Shown: positions 42,136 through 51,873 of the stretch, piece after piece
Layout: every line of letters begins with the position of its first letter
Numbering within the stretch: position 1 is the first letter of the stretch
Assembly (NCBI RefSeq): GCF_026015295.1
Contig: NZ_JAPDUW010000001.1
Span: 2,527,501-2,591,500 of the forward strand
Length of the DNA stretch: 64,000 bases
Reading direction: 5' to 3'
DNA from: Segatella copri
Lineage (GTDB): Bacteria > Bacteroidota > Bacteroidia > Bacteroidales > Bacteroidaceae
Translations under genes and position numbers: made by a program
Notes under the pieces: model-generated
Told to the model about the DNA's origin: nothing
What the model saw: the letters and a program-made list of their open reading frames with translations, nothing else
Databases searched by the model: none

Positions 42136-43518
42136 CTAACCTACATGAAAACTCTTCATCCATGAACCTCTGAAGAGGCGGATAAGGAAGAGGATTCCCC
42201 TGAATGTGAGTTCGGTAGCCATCGCTATCCATACTCCCTCCAAGCCATAGCTCTTGGAAAGCGCATAAGCCAGAGTGAGGCGCACCAGCCACATGGTACC
42301 GAGATTGATCATCGCCGGTTTCCTGGTATCGCCCGCTCCTACACAAACACAGTAGGTCACGATGCTGGCTGCAAAGAATGGTTCAGCAAAAGCCTCGATG
42401 CGCAAACAGATGGTACCCATCTCACGGATGCTTTCTACCGGAGAAAGAACGCCAATCATCTCAGGAGCAAAGACATACATCACCACTCCCATCACAGCCA
42501 TCACTGCCATTCCAAGTCCTACTGTCATATAAGCAAAATTCTTGCACAAACCAATCCGTCCTGCTCCATGCGTCTGTCCCACCAGAGTGGTAGCCGCATC
42601 ACCGATACCGTAGCCCGGCATATAGCAAAGACTCTCTGCCGTAATAGCAAAAGAATGGGAAGCAATGGCTATATTGCCAAGAGGTGCCACAATCATGGTA
42701 CTCACTATCTGCGCACCGCTCATCAATATGTTCTGTATGGCTATCGGAATGCTGATTTTACAGGCATTATGCACATACGACCTGACCCAACGAAAACGGA
42801 CATGGTCCTGACGGAGATTCAGTATCTTATTCTTGAAACCTGCAAGATAAAGATTAGGCAGAGAGATGCAGACATAAGCCATCGCCGTTCCTAAGGCAGC
42901 CCCCACAACACCCAACTTCAGGATATAGATAAACAGGTAATTGAATATCACATCGCAGATGCAGATCAATACTGCCATCACACTAGGCGTATGCATATTG
43001 CCCGCAGATTTCAGCATCATCTCGGATATATGATAAAGGAAAACGAATGGCAGTACCAGACCGTATATCAGAAAATAGCGAGAGGAATTGGTGGCTATAT
43101 CAGCACCTCCACCCAGCCAATAAGGCAGATAAGCATGAATGCCGACACAGAGAAGAGAAACAAAAATGCTGAACGCCACACCGCAAATCAGCGCATGGCG
43201 AAACACCTGACGGGCATTTGCAAAATCATTAGCTCCGATAAAATGAGCCACCTGTACTGAAAAGCCAGTAGCCGCCGCACTGAGCAAGCTACCTATAAGC
43301 CAGGTAGTTGACTCAATCAATCCGATACTGGCAGAAGCCTCTGCTCCCAGATGACCCACCATCGAAGCATCGATGAAGAACATCATCACCGTAGAAATCT
43401 GAGCCAACATAGAAGGTATACTCAATCCTACAATAAGATTGAGTTTCTCGCGCCGATCCATCTCCCTACCCAGGCGAATCGACTCCATCAAATAATCTGT
43501 CTTCTTGCTATAAAGCAT
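42136..43518 (-). CDS. MATE family efflux transporter
   Basis: The 460-residue protein has about twelve membrane helices and MATE/NorM-type marks: IPSMLAQISTVMMFFIDASMVGHLGAEASASIGL near the start and the pseudo-repeat IPIAIQNILMSGAQIVSTMIV in the second half. Such transporters exchange sodium or protons for cationic drugs and metabolites. It lies downstream of the FKBP terminator and in the same direction; no strong separate promoter was seen. Confidence 0.92.
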   Translation of the reverse strand: MLYSKKTDYLMESIRLGREMDRREKLNLIVGLSIPSMLAQISTVMMFFIDASMVGHLGAEASASIGLIESTTWLIGSLLSAAATGFSVQVAHFIGANDFANARQVFRHALICGVAFSIFVSLLCVGIHAYLPYWLGGGADIATNSSRYFLIYGLVLPFVFLYHISEMMLKSAGNMHTPSVMAVLICICDVIFNYLFIYILKLGVVGAALGTAMAYVCISLPNLYLAGFKNKILNLRQDHVRFRWVRSYVHNACKISIPIAIQNILMSGAQIVSTMIVAPLGNIAIASHSFAITAESLCYMPGYGIGDAATTLVGQTHGAGRIGLCKNFAYMTVGLGMAVMAVMGVVMYVFAPEMIGVLSPVESIREMGTICLRIEAFAEPFFAASIVTYCVCVGAGDTRKPAMINLGTMWLVRLTLAYALSKSYGLEGVWIAMATELTFRGILFLIRLFRGSWMKSFHVG

Positions 43519-43553
43519 AAATTAATTTCTCGTATATCGCTCATACAAAAAAA

Positions 43554-43587
43554 TATGTGCATATATCATTTCAAACATATGCACATA
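43554..43587 (-). terminator. Terminator of glyS-FKBP unit
   Basis: Read leftwards, TATGTGCATAT pairs with ATATGCACATA and is followed by a run of seven T. Confidence 0.75.
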
Positions 43588-43611
43588 CTTTTCTCTAAAT
43601 CTTTATTCTTA

Positions 43612-44259
43612 TTATTCAGTAATCCACTTCTTGCCAGAAGCTCTCTTATAACTCTTGAGCACCATCTCAAAACGGAGCATTGAATAGCCTTGGATTGAAG
43701 AATTACCACTCTCGCCATAAGCCAGCTGGTATGGAATGAACACCTGCCAATGGTCGCCCGGATGCATCTTGAGCAATGCGGTGGTAAAGCCATCGATAAA
43801 TCCACCGGCCACACTACGGGTAGGATTAGCTGTAGCTGCATCAAAAGTACCCGTAAAACTCTGGTCGAAGACGTAACCTTCCGTATAATTCTTAGTAGGA
43901 ATGAAACGGCCACGATAGCTCACCTGTACCGAATCGGTAAGGATTGGAGAAGTTGTACCCTCTCCCTTCTTCAGAACATGAACGATGATATTATCGCAAT
44001 CCTTATAAGTAAGGGTCGCTAAATTACCATTCTGATCCTTGTTCGGAATCTGGTTTTCGAACGTCCAGTTCTTATAAACGTACCAGCCGTTAGCTTCACC
44101 CATCTTCCTGGCATAAGCCAATGTATCGGCAAAAGCCTGCTCGTTACGCTCCTGCCAGTTGGCATATTCAGAGACATTATCATCATCTTCGCTGCATGAT
44201 GACAGTGTGATCACTGCCATCATGAGGAAGAAGAAATATTTCAAACTCTTAAGATTCAT
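43612..44259 (-). CDS. FKBP-type peptidyl-prolyl isomerase lipoprotein
   Basis: The 215-residue protein starts with a lipoprotein signal ending LSSC at Cys22 followed by SEDDDN. The C-terminal half is an FKBP domain: DSVQVSYRGRF, FDQSFTGTF, GFIDGFTTALLKMHPGDHWQVFIPYQLAYG and SMLRFEMVLKS. It should assist protein folding while anchored to a membrane facing the periplasm. It follows the glycyl-tRNA synthetase gene by 18 nt. Confidence 0.93.
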   Translation of the reverse strand: MNLKSLKYFFFLMMAVITLSSCSEDDDNVSEYANWQERNEQAFADTLAYARKMGEANGWYVYKNWTFENQIPNKDQNGNLATLTYKDCDNIIVHVLKKGEGTTSPILTDSVQVSYRGRFIPTKNYTEGYVFDQSFTGTFDAATANPTRSVAGGFIDGFTTALLKMHPGDHWQVFIPYQLAYGESGNSSIQGYSMLRFEMVLKSYKRASGKKWITE

Positions 44260-44277
44260 CTAAATGTATTTGATTAA

Positions 44278-45840
44278 TTAGAAGTTCTTGATTTCCTTCC
44301 CAAGCTTCTTCAATACGCTAGTGATGCTTACGCGCTCCTCGATGATACTGCGAAGATCTGAGATAGCTACGCGCTCCTGCTCCATGGTATCACGATAACG
44401 CAGAGTTACCTTATGATCGTTTGGAGTCTCGTGGTCTACGGTGATACAGAATGGAGTACCGATAGCATCCTGACGGCGATAACGCTTACCGATAGAATCC
44501 TTAGGATCGCCATAGTGAGTATTGAAGTGGAACTTCAGTTCGTCAACGATTTCGTGAGCCAACTCTGGCAAACCATACTTCTTATCCAATGGGAACACTG
44601 CACACTTAACAGGTGCCAAAGCCTCTGGCAAACGCAAGACAACACGTGTCTCGCCATTCTCCAGCTTCTCCTCGCAGTAAGAGTGGCACATTACGCTGAG
44701 GAACATACGGTCTACACCGATAGATGTCTCTACATCGTAAGGTACATAGCTCTCGTTCTTCTCTGGATCGAAGTACTTGATAGAACGGCCGCTGTACTTC
44801 TCGTGCTGAGAAAGGTCGAAATTGGTACGGCTGTGGATACCCTCTACCTCCTTGAAGCCGAATGGCATCTTAAACTCGATGTCGGTAGCAGCATTGGCAT
44901 AGTGAGCCAGCTTCTCGTGATCGTGGTAACGGTAGTTCTCATTACCCATACCGAGAGCCTCGTGCCAAGCCAGACGAACCTTCTTCCAATATTCAAACCA
45001 CTTCATCTCAGTACCAGGCTGGCAGAAGAACTGCATCTCCATCTGCTCGAACTCACGCATACGGAATACGAACTGACGGGCTACAACCTCGTTACGGAAA
45101 GCCTTACCAATCTGGCAGATACCGAATGGCAACTTCATACGGCCGGTCTTCTGAACGCTCAGGTAATCTACGAAGATACCCTGAGCTGTCTCAGGACGGA
45201 GATATACCTTGCTTGTAGCATCGCTGGCAGCACCCATCTGGGTAGAGAACATCAGGTTGAACTGGCGAACGTCTGTCCAGTTCTTGGTACCGCTGATAGG
45301 GCAAACAATACCCTCATCCTCAATAATCTGCTTCAGCATCTCCAGGTTAGGACCCTGCATAGCCTCAGTATAGCGGGCATGGAGATCATCAAACTTCTTC
45401 TGGTTCTCCAGAACGCGAGGATTAGTTGCACGGAACTGAGCCTCATCAAAGCTATCGCCGAAACGCTTCTTAGCCTTGGCAATCTCCTTGGCAATCTTCT
45501 CCTCATACTTAGCCATGTGATCCTCGATGAGCACATCGGCACGATAACGCTTCTTTGAATCGCGGTTATCAATCAATGGGTCATTGAAAGCATCTACGTG
45601 TCCAGATGCCTTCCATACTGTAGGGTGCATGAAGATAGCTGCATCGAGACCAACAATGTTCTCGTGCAACAACACCATACTCTGCCACCAGTACTGCTTG
45701 ATATTGTTTTTGAGCTCAACACCATTCTGACCATAGTCATAAACGGCAGCCAAGCCATCATAAATTTCACTACTTGGGAACACGAAGCCATATTCCTTGC
45801 AATGGCTTACAATTTTCTTAAAAACATCTTCCTGTGCCAT
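44278..45840 (-). CDS. glyS: Glycine--tRNA ligase, single-chain type
   Basis: The enzyme attaches glycine to tRNA-Gly. At 520 residues it is the alpha2-type class II GlyRS (eukaryote-like), not the alpha/beta bacterial form. It shows GLAAVYDYGQNGVELKNN near residue 29, class II motif 2 around FRNEVVARQFVFRMREFEQME, the stretch HSRTNFDLSQHEKYSG, and the C-terminal anticodon-binding domain (LPLDKKYGLPELA region). Its promoter, TATCTTTG on the minus strand at 45871-45878, is divergent from parC. Confidence 0.96.
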   Translation of the reverse strand: MAQEDVFKKIVSHCKEYGFVFPSSEIYDGLAAVYDYGQNGVELKNNIKQYWWQSMVLLHENIVGLDAAIFMHPTVWKASGHVDAFNDPLIDNRDSKKRYRADVLIEDHMAKYEEKIAKEIAKAKKRFGDSFDEAQFRATNPRVLENQKKFDDLHARYTEAMQGPNLEMLKQIIEDEGIVCPISGTKNWTDVRQFNLMFSTQMGAASDATSKVYLRPETAQGIFVDYLSVQKTGRMKLPFGICQIGKAFRNEVVARQFVFRMREFEQMEMQFFCQPGTEMKWFEYWKKVRLAWHEALGMGNENYRYHDHEKLAHYANAATDIEFKMPFGFKEVEGIHSRTNFDLSQHEKYSGRSIKYFDPEKNESYVPYDVETSIGVDRMFLSVMCHSYCEEKLENGETRVVLRLPEALAPVKCAVFPLDKKYGLPELAHEIVDELKFHFNTHYGDPKDSIGKRYRRQDAIGTPFCITVDHETPNDHKVTLRYRDTMEQERVAISDLRSIIEERVSITSVLKKLGKEIKNF

Positions 45841-45870
45841 GATTAAATCTTATTTTTTTCAAATTTTCGG

Positions 45871-45910
45871 CAAAGATACTCTTTTTTCTCGAAAAATTGT
45901 TGTATTTTTG
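45871..45910. promoter_or_regulatory. Divergent promoters, glyS and parC
   Basis: Minus strand TATCTTTG (45871-45878) and plus strand TATTTTTG (45903-45910) are back to back with 24 nt between, so their -33 regions overlap. Confidence 0.65.
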
Positions 45911-45945
45911 CCATAAATTAATAAAATAAGTATTAAAAGCTATAT

Positions 45946-48807
45946 ATGAGCGACGAAATTAAAGATAAAAACGGTCTTGAAGAGGAAAAATCGCCAAATT
46001 TGGAAAATTCTTCTGCAGAATCTGAACAGGATGCTGCGGAAGATGCCAACGAGGAGATTTCGACCGAAGAACATTCCGATTATAAGCCGGTGAACCGATT
46101 CGATGCTTCTGCTGTACATCACCTCAGCGGAATGTATCAGAACTGGTTCCTCGACTATGCATCGTATGTGATCCTCGAACGTGCCGTTCCTCATATTGAG
46201 GATGGTTTGAAACCGGTACAGCGACGCATCCTCCACTCTATGAAGCGCATGGACGACGGAAGATACAACAAGGTTGCCAATATCGTGGGACATACCATGC
46301 AGTTTCACCCTCACGGTGATGCGTCTATCGGAGATGCTTTGGTACAGATGGGACAGAAAGACCTGCTCATCGATACGCAGGGTAACTGGGGAAACATTCT
46401 TACGGGCGACCGTGCCGCTGCTCCCCGATATATCGAGGCACGCCTCTCTAAGTTTGCTCTCGACGTGGTTTTCAATCCTAAAACCACCGACTGGCAACTC
46501 TCTTATGATGGCAGAAATAAGGAGCCTATCACGCTCCCTGCCAAATTCCCGTTGCTCCTGGCACAAGGTGCCGAGGGTATTGCCGTGGGATTGAGCAGTA
46601 AGGTTTTGCCACATAATTTCAATGAGATTTGCGATGCTGCCGTCCACTATCTCAAGGGCGAGCCATTCCAACTCTATCCCGACTTCCCTACAGGCGGTGC
46701 CATCGATGTAAGTAAATACAATGATGGACAGCGAGGGGGTGCATTGAAGGTAAGAGCCAAGATAGACAAGCTCGACAACAAGACACTCGTTATCAGCGAG
46801 ATACCATTCAGCAAGACTACAGGCAGCCTCATCGATTCTATCACCAAAGCGGTAGAAAAAGGTAAAATTAAGGCACGCAAGGTAGACGATGTTACTTCAG
46901 CAAATGTTGAGATTCTTGTGCATCTGGCACCAGGTACCTCATCAGATAAAACGATGGACGCACTCTACGCATTCAGCGATTGCGAAATCAACATCTCGCC
47001 CAACTGCTGTGTCATCGAAGACAACAAGCCTGTTTTCCTCACCATCAGCGATGTGTTGCGCCACAGCGTAGACCGCACTATGGGATTGCTGCGCAAGGAA
47101 CTGATGATCAGAAAGGGTGAATTGGAGGAACAGCTCTTCTTCTCTTCTCTCGAACGGATTTTCATCGAGGAACGCATCTACAAGGAGCGAAAGTTTGAGC
47201 AGAGTAAGAGTCAGGATGAGGTTGTTGCCTTCATCGATTCAAAACTCGAACCATTCAAGGATAAACTCTTTACTGCCGAAGTAGACGGTAAGGGTATGGT
47301 AGAATATGCCTTCCATCGGGAAATTACCCGCGAGGACATTCTCAAACTCCTGGAAATCAAGATGCAGCGAATCCTTAAATATAATAAGGATAAGGCAGAC
47401 GAACTGCTGATGAAGATTAAGGCAGAACTTGCTGAGATAGAGAACGACCTGGCTCACATGACTGATGTAACCATCAACTGGTTTGAATATCTCAAGGGCA
47501 AGTATGGAAAGAACCATCCTCGCAAAACAGAAATCAGAAACTTCGATACCATTGAGGTGACTAAGGTGGTAGAGGCTAACCAGAAACTCTATATCAACCG
47601 TCAGGAAGGTTTCGTTGGTACAGGGTTGAAGAAGGATGAATTCGTATGCAACTGCTCCGACCTCGATGACATCATCATCTTCTATAAGGATGGTAAGTTT
47701 AAAGTCACCAAGGTAGCAGACAAGATATTCGTCGGTAAGAATATCCTCCATGTTCAGGTATTCAAGAAGAACGACAAGCGCACCATCTACAACTGTGTTT
47801 ACCGCGACGGCAAACAAGGCGATTACTTCATCAAGCGATTCAACGTAACCGCCATGACCCGCGACAAGTTGTATGACATCACCCAGGGTACACCTGGCAG
47901 CCGCGTCATCTATTTCACCGCCAACCCGAATGGAGAGGCAGAAATCATCAAGTGTACGATGGAGCCCGACCTGACGAAGAAGCGCCAGAGCATCTTCCTG
48001 GAGAAGGATTTCTCAGACATTCTGATCAAGGGACGTGCAGCCAAAGGTAATCTCCTTACCAAGCGCACCATTCGCCGCATCGGTCTGAAGAGTCACGGCC
48101 ACAGCACGTTAGGAGGCAGAAAGGTTTGGTTCGATCCAGACGTAAACCGCATCAACTACGATGAGAACGGCCGCTTCCTGGGCGAATTCAATGATGATGA
48201 TTCTATCTTGGTAGTACTCGACAACGGTGAATTCTACATCACCAATTTCGATGTCAACAACCACTACGAGGACAACATCATCCGCTTAGAGAAATGGGAT
48301 GAGCACAAGATCTGGACGGCTATCCTTTACGATGCCGACAATCAGGGATATCCATACATCAAGCGATTCACGATGGATGCCACCAAGCGCCATCAGAATT
48401 TCATGGGAGAGAACCCTAACTGCAAGCTCATCTTGCTTACCGACACGGTTTATCCACGCATCAAGGTTACTTATGGCGGTGTGGATGCCATCCGTCCTGC
48501 CGAAGAAATCGATGCTGAGCAGTTCATTGCGCAGAAGAGCTTCAAGGCAAAGGGTAAGCGCCTCACGACATGGAAGATTGAAAGTATCGAGGAACTGGAA
48601 CCAACCCGATTCCCAGAACCTCCTTCTGAGGATAATGATGAGGAACCGGATGGTTCTGACTCAGAGAATGAAGGTGAAAACCTTGATCCGGATGCTGGCA
48701 AAAGCGAGCAACAGGTGATTGACGAGCTGACTGGTCAGACCAACCTCTTCTCAGAAAAAGATTTCGAAGAAGACCAGAAGGATAAAGACTGGTTATCGAA
48801 GCAATAA
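45946..48807 (+). CDS. parC: DNA topoisomerase IV subunit A
   Basis: ParC with ParE decatenates daughter chromosomes. The 953-residue protein has an acidic N-terminal extension (about 45 residues), then the breakage-reunion domain: DGLKPVQRRIL, GHTMQFHPHGDASIGDALV and the catalytic Tyr162 in AAPRYIEARLS. A C-terminal beta-pinwheel region follows, then an acidic tail. GyrA is usually about 850 residues with a GyrA box (QRRGGKG), which is not seen, supporting ParC. The adjacent parE is not in the window. Confidence 0.93.
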   Translation: MSDEIKDKNGLEEEKSPNLENSSAESEQDAAEDANEEISTEEHSDYKPVNRFDASAVHHLSGMYQNWFLDYASYVILERAVPHIEDGLKPVQRRILHSMKRMDDGRYNKVANIVGHTMQFHPHGDASIGDALVQMGQKDLLIDTQGNWGNILTGDRAAAPRYIEARLSKFALDVVFNPKTTDWQLSYDGRNKEPITLPAKFPLLLAQGAEGIAVGLSSKVLPHNFNEICDAAVHYLKGEPFQLYPDFPTGGAIDVSKYNDGQRGGALKVRAKIDKLDNKTLVISEIPFSKTTGSLIDSITKAVEKGKIKARKVDDVTSANVEILVHLAPGTSSDKTMDALYAFSDCEINISPNCCVIEDNKPVFLTISDVLRHSVDRTMGLLRKELMIRKGELEEQLFFSSLERIFIEERIYKERKFEQSKSQDEVVAFIDSKLEPFKDKLFTAEVDGKGMVEYAFHREITREDILKLLEIKMQRILKYNKDKADELLMKIKAELAEIENDLAHMTDVTINWFEYLKGKYGKNHPRKTEIRNFDTIEVTKVVEANQKLYINRQEGFVGTGLKKDEFVCNCSDLDDIIIFYKDGKFKVTKVADKIFVGKNILHVQVFKKNDKRTIYNCVYRDGKQGDYFIKRFNVTAMTRDKLYDITQGTPGSRVIYFTANPNGEAEIIKCTMEPDLTKKRQSIFLEKDFSDILIKGRAAKGNLLTKRTIRRIGLKSHGHSTLGGRKVWFDPDVNRINYDENGRFLGEFNDDDSILVVLDNGEFYITNFDVNNHYEDNIIRLEKWDEHKIWTAILYDADNQGYPYIKRFTMDATKRHQNFMGENPNCKLILLTDTVYPRIKVTYGGVDAIRPAEEIDAEQFIAQKSFKAKGKRLTTWKIESIEELEPTRFPEPPSEDNDEEPDGSDSENEGENLDPDAGKSEQQVIDELTGQTNLFSEKDFEEDQKDKDWLSKQ

Positions 48808-48810
48808 AAA

Positions 48811-48980
48811 GCGCTAAGAAAGCGAAAAAGAAAGCGCTAAGAAAAGCAGCAAGAAAAGCGCAAGAAAAGCGCCCATCATAAAAAAGGAGCTTAAGCCTCA
48901 AAAAGCTTAAGCCCCTTTTTTATTATCTAGCCATTTGCATTTCGCGCTTTAGCGTTTAGCGCTTCAGCGTTTCGCGTTCA
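48811..48980. repeat. AAGCGC/GCGCTAAG low-complexity repeats flanking a terminator
   Basis: After the parC stop, units of AAGAAAAGCGC and GCGCTAAGAAAGCG recur (48811-48872); a complementary set (CGCGCTTTAGCG, TTAGCGCTTCAGCG) lies at 48943-48977. The two halves could pair around the parC terminator. Confidence 0.6.
48880..48921. terminator. Terminator after parC
   Basis: GGAGCTTAAGC pairs with GCTTAAGCCCC (one mismatch) within A6/T6 runs. Confidence 0.85.
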
Positions 48981-49063
48981 GTAAAAAAGAAGCCAGTCCC
49001 CCTCCTGCCCCCGTTCCAGGCGATTCCATCGCCTGTCCCTCCAGCAGTCAGTAGCCTCCATTT

Positions 49064-50341
49064 TTACCTTTTATACCCCGCCAGCTTTTTCAGGCAGTAT
49101 TCCTTAAAGTCATTCCAGTGGTAATAAGGTGCCACATCGCTCTTGATAGGCAAAGTAGCCTCATCTTCATTCAAAAGCACCTTCACCAGCACATCATTCG
49201 CCTTGTTTCTATAAAAAACAAACTGCAAATTCGTAGCCATCGGAGTAATCTTATAATCCCACCATTGAGAAGCAATCTTCTCCGGATCCTTAATCTCTTC
49301 GCCATATCCATTCAAATCCAGCAAACAGGTAAGCGGAGTAACCATCGTATCGTGTCCATATCTCAATGTAGCTCCCGGATGCGGCAAGGCGATGCAGCTA
49401 TCCGCCTTCTGGATGATGTTTCTCAAGAGATTGCGCTGGGAGAACGGCTGCACATTGCCCGTATAAGGCGAGTTGCCGTAAGCCATCTGCCACCAGATGT
49501 TGGCATTCAGCCAGTTCTGATACAGTTCCTCCTCAGTAAAGAGGTCATAGAGCGAAACCTTGCCTCTTAGTTCCGTGCCTTGGATTGAGCTTGCCATCTC
49601 ATAGAGTTTTCTGTTCAGGTCACTTTGGTTGATATTCTGCTTCACCCAGGCAGGGTCGTTGAACAGTTCCTGCATCACACGGCTATAGCTAACGTGCTTC
49701 TGTGCAAATTCCTGCTGTGCCACCTTGATACCCACGCTGTTCTTCAAGCTGTCCAGATATCGGTCGCCCTGGTTCATATAATACATATCATGCTCGCTGG
49801 CATCATGGAAGATATGAAGTTTCGGATTCATGCGAAGCATCTGCTGCAAACCGTTCTCCATAGAGAGGATACATCGGATTACCAAAGTACTTCGGGCCTC
49901 AATATTCGTATTACCGGCAAAAATCTCAGGGAAGCGCTCCATCATTCTTCTGGTAATACCCTGATGCTGGAGAGCCCCGAGCGGAGTCAGTTCGCCATCG
50001 CGCCCCTTCGCCTCCTCACGAATCATCTTCACCTTAGCCAGCGTTTCCTCGCCCTTAGCTGTCAGTTTGCCCTCCTGCTTCGCTTTGAGCAGAGAGAAAT
50101 AAGGCACATCATAAGCCTTCTTGCCAATCATATAGCGGGAACCATGCCGGCCATAATGGCTCAGATAGAAAGGCTTATAACCTTTAGGAGCCGCAGTCAA
50201 CTGCTTCTGCGGACCACGATAAGCTACATAGTTACTACCCGAAAGCGTAATATCCCGCTTGAAATCCTCTTGCGGAGTCTGTGCTGTCAGAGGCATCGCC
50301 AATGTAAGAGATGCCAATAATAATAGATTCTTTGTATTCAT
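49064..50341 (-). CDS. Exported histidine acid phosphatase-type phosphatase
   Basis: From the ATG at 50341 (MNTKNLLLLASL) the protein has 425 residues and a signal peptide ending near MPLTAQ. The histidine-phosphatase motif YGRHGSR lies at residues 63-69 (catalytic His66), and YGHDTMVTPL supplies the C-terminal HD proton donor. Family members include phytases and acid phosphatases acting in the periplasm. In-frame starts at 50350 and 50371 are possible but weaken the signal peptide. The SGNH esterase gene ends 41 nt upstream in the same direction, so they may share a transcript. Confidence 0.9.
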   Translation of the reverse strand: MNTKNLLLLASLTLAMPLTAQTPQEDFKRDITLSGSNYVAYRGPQKQLTAAPKGYKPFYLSHYGRHGSRYMIGKKAYDVPYFSLLKAKQEGKLTAKGEETLAKVKMIREEAKGRDGELTPLGALQHQGITRRMMERFPEIFAGNTNIEARSTLVIRCILSMENGLQQMLRMNPKLHIFHDASEHDMYYMNQGDRYLDSLKNSVGIKVAQQEFAQKHVSYSRVMQELFNDPAWVKQNINQSDLNRKLYEMASSIQGTELRGKVSLYDLFTEEELYQNWLNANIWWQMAYGNSPYTGNVQPFSQRNLLRNIIQKADSCIALPHPGATLRYGHDTMVTPLTCLLDLNGYGEEIKDPEKIASQWWDYKITPMATNLQFVFYRNKANDVLVKVLLNEDEATLPIKSDVAPYYHWNDFKEYCLKKLAGYKR

Positions 50342-50381
50342 TGTTATCATATAATTTTGTTTGGGAAACATACAGTCTCAT

Positions 50382-51497
50382 TTAATTCCAATTCATCAGT
50401 TTTCTCAGGAACGGAAGCAATTCTGCTGCCATCTTCCGATGCTGCAACATACTAGGATGCCAGCTGGCGCCATAACCTAAATTTCCTTTCTGGAAACTGA
50501 AATCGAAACGGTAAATGTTCTTATCAGTTATATTGGCATCAGCACAGATTCTATCAAGTACAGTTCGCTGCTTACTACTCTCCTTCTCGCCGAGCATCGG
50601 ACCTGTCAACATCACAATCTTTGCATGAGGATACTTGCTACGTACCGTTTTAATAAACATGCGATAATTCTTCTCGTAGAGTTGAATATCATAATTCTTG
50701 GTAGAAAGATCGTTCGTACCCAGATTGATACAGACTAACTGAGGCTGATACTTGGCAAAATCCCATTTTTCATCATGCTGGTCAAATAAGGTATATTCAT
50801 ATTGCCAAGGCATATTATCGGCATCACCTGTCTTCGGACCATTATAATTACGATATACACCGATACCACTACGGGAGATAGAAGTATGCTGAGCCTTCAG
50901 ACTGTCACTTACGATATTGGCATAAGTAAGCCAATGGTTCTCCGTTTCATCTTCAAAAGGATCAGACATGTTGATACTTTCTACGCCATAACCGCAGGTG
51001 ATTGAATTTCCGATAAATTCAATCTTCCGTTCCGGGAGAGCCGGAGCCTCAACGAGCTGGCATCCCTTATCAAGAACGAATCCCCTGAATTCCGGTTTAC
51101 GGAACAAACCTTCTATCACATACATCACCTTAGCATGATGCACCCCCTTTGGCAAAGCCGCAGCCAGGGTAACAACCGAATCGCGTTCGGCATTAAAGCC
51201 CACTTTGAAAGGTTCGCAACCATCAATCTGCGCCATGAAATATCCAGTCTTCGGGCGACACAGCATTTTCAGAGAAGACCCTTGAAAACTAGCCTCAATC
51301 GTAGTTCCCGGATAATTGAAACTGGCTACATCAGGATTCTTAGCAAAGCTCACACGCCCAACATACTGAATCATCGGATGAGAAGCCTTTACGATCTCTC
51401 CCTCAATAGGAAGAGTAGTTGATTTCTTCACATTTCCAGCCATCATCGTGGAAGAAACCATCAATGTAGCCAGCATCATAACCCATACTTTTTTCAT
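50382..51497 (-). CDS. SGNH-hydrolase carbohydrate esterase (CE2-like)
   Basis: From the ATG at 51497 (AGGAAT upstream) the protein has 371 residues. Signal peptide VMMLATLMVSSTMMAG is followed by a beta-sandwich region (about 30-150) and an SGNH esterase domain: GNSITCGYG with nucleophile Ser165, CINLGTNDL, and the C-terminal ASWHPS with the catalytic His. The two-domain plan fits CE2-type acetyl esterases that deacetylate plant polysaccharides. The longer frame to 51611 crosses the promoter (TAATTTTG at 51581-51588) and is rejected. Confidence 0.88.
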   Translation of the reverse strand: MKKVWVMMLATLMVSSTMMAGNVKKSTTLPIEGEIVKASHPMIQYVGRVSFAKNPDVASFNYPGTTIEASFQGSSLKMLCRPKTGYFMAQIDGCEPFKVGFNAERDSVVTLAAALPKGVHHAKVMYVIEGLFRKPEFRGFVLDKGCQLVEAPALPERKIEFIGNSITCGYGVESINMSDPFEDETENHWLTYANIVSDSLKAQHTSISRSGIGVYRNYNGPKTGDADNMPWQYEYTLFDQHDEKWDFAKYQPQLVCINLGTNDLSTKNYDIQLYEKNYRMFIKTVRSKYPHAKIVMLTGPMLGEKESSKQRTVLDRICADANITDKNIYRFDFSFQKGNLGYGASWHPSMLQHRKMAAELLPFLRKLMNWN

Positions 51498-51580
51498 ATT
51501 CCTGTTATTATAGTTTTTATCTGTCCTTACTGTCCTGCCTTCGTTTTTTTGCAAAATAAAAATAGAACAGTATCTGTTTG

Positions 51581-51588
51581 CAAAATTA
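51581..51588 (-). promoter_or_regulatory. Promoter of SGNH esterase gene
   Basis: TAATTTTG on the minus strand, about 84 nt before the ATG. Confidence 0.6.
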
Positions 51589-51662
51589 CCATTATTTCTC
51601 GTAAAAAGCAAGTAAAACCATCATTTTTTTCAATTTTATTCTTTTTATTCAAATTATTATTG

Positions 51663-51670
51663 TATCTTTG
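51663..51670 (+). promoter_or_regulatory. tRNA-Leu promoter
   Basis: TATCTTTG lies 12 nt before the mature tRNA 5' end, a typical -7 element. Confidence 0.7.
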
Positions 51671-51681
51671 CACCCAAGAAT

Positions 51682-51763
51682 GCGCTTGTGGCGAAATTGG
51701 TAGACGCGCTAGACTTAGGATCTAGTGGTTCAGGCCGTGTAGGTTCGAGTCCTATCAGGCGCA
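51682..51763 (+). tRNA. tRNA-Leu, anticodon UAG
   Basis: An 82-nt cloverleaf starts GCGCTTG and ends CAGGCGC plus discriminator A; the acceptor stem pairs at all seven positions with one G-T. The anticodon stem CTAGA/TCTAG encloses loop CTTAGGA with anticodon TAG. The T arm contains GTTCGAGTC. The long variable arm fits leucine, and CCA is not encoded. A hairpin terminator follows. Confidence 0.95.
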
Positions 51764-51768
51764 CAAAA

Positions 51769-51807
51769 AAAATGCTAAGTAGTTAATATATAACTATTTA
51801 GCATTTT
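51769..51807 (+). terminator. Terminator after tRNA-Leu
   Basis: AAAATGCTAA and TTAGCATTTT flank an inner AGTTA/TAACT stem, followed by CTTTTAAT. Confidence 0.8.
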
Positions 51808-51873
51808 CTTTTAATATAATTACCTATCTTTTTACACCTTTTTGTCAGATCCTTCTCCTAAACAGAGAGATAC

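Noticed and set aside
44413..45558. 381-codon frame antisense to glyS
   Set aside because: Antisense shadow of a conserved synthetase; no promoter or motif of its own.
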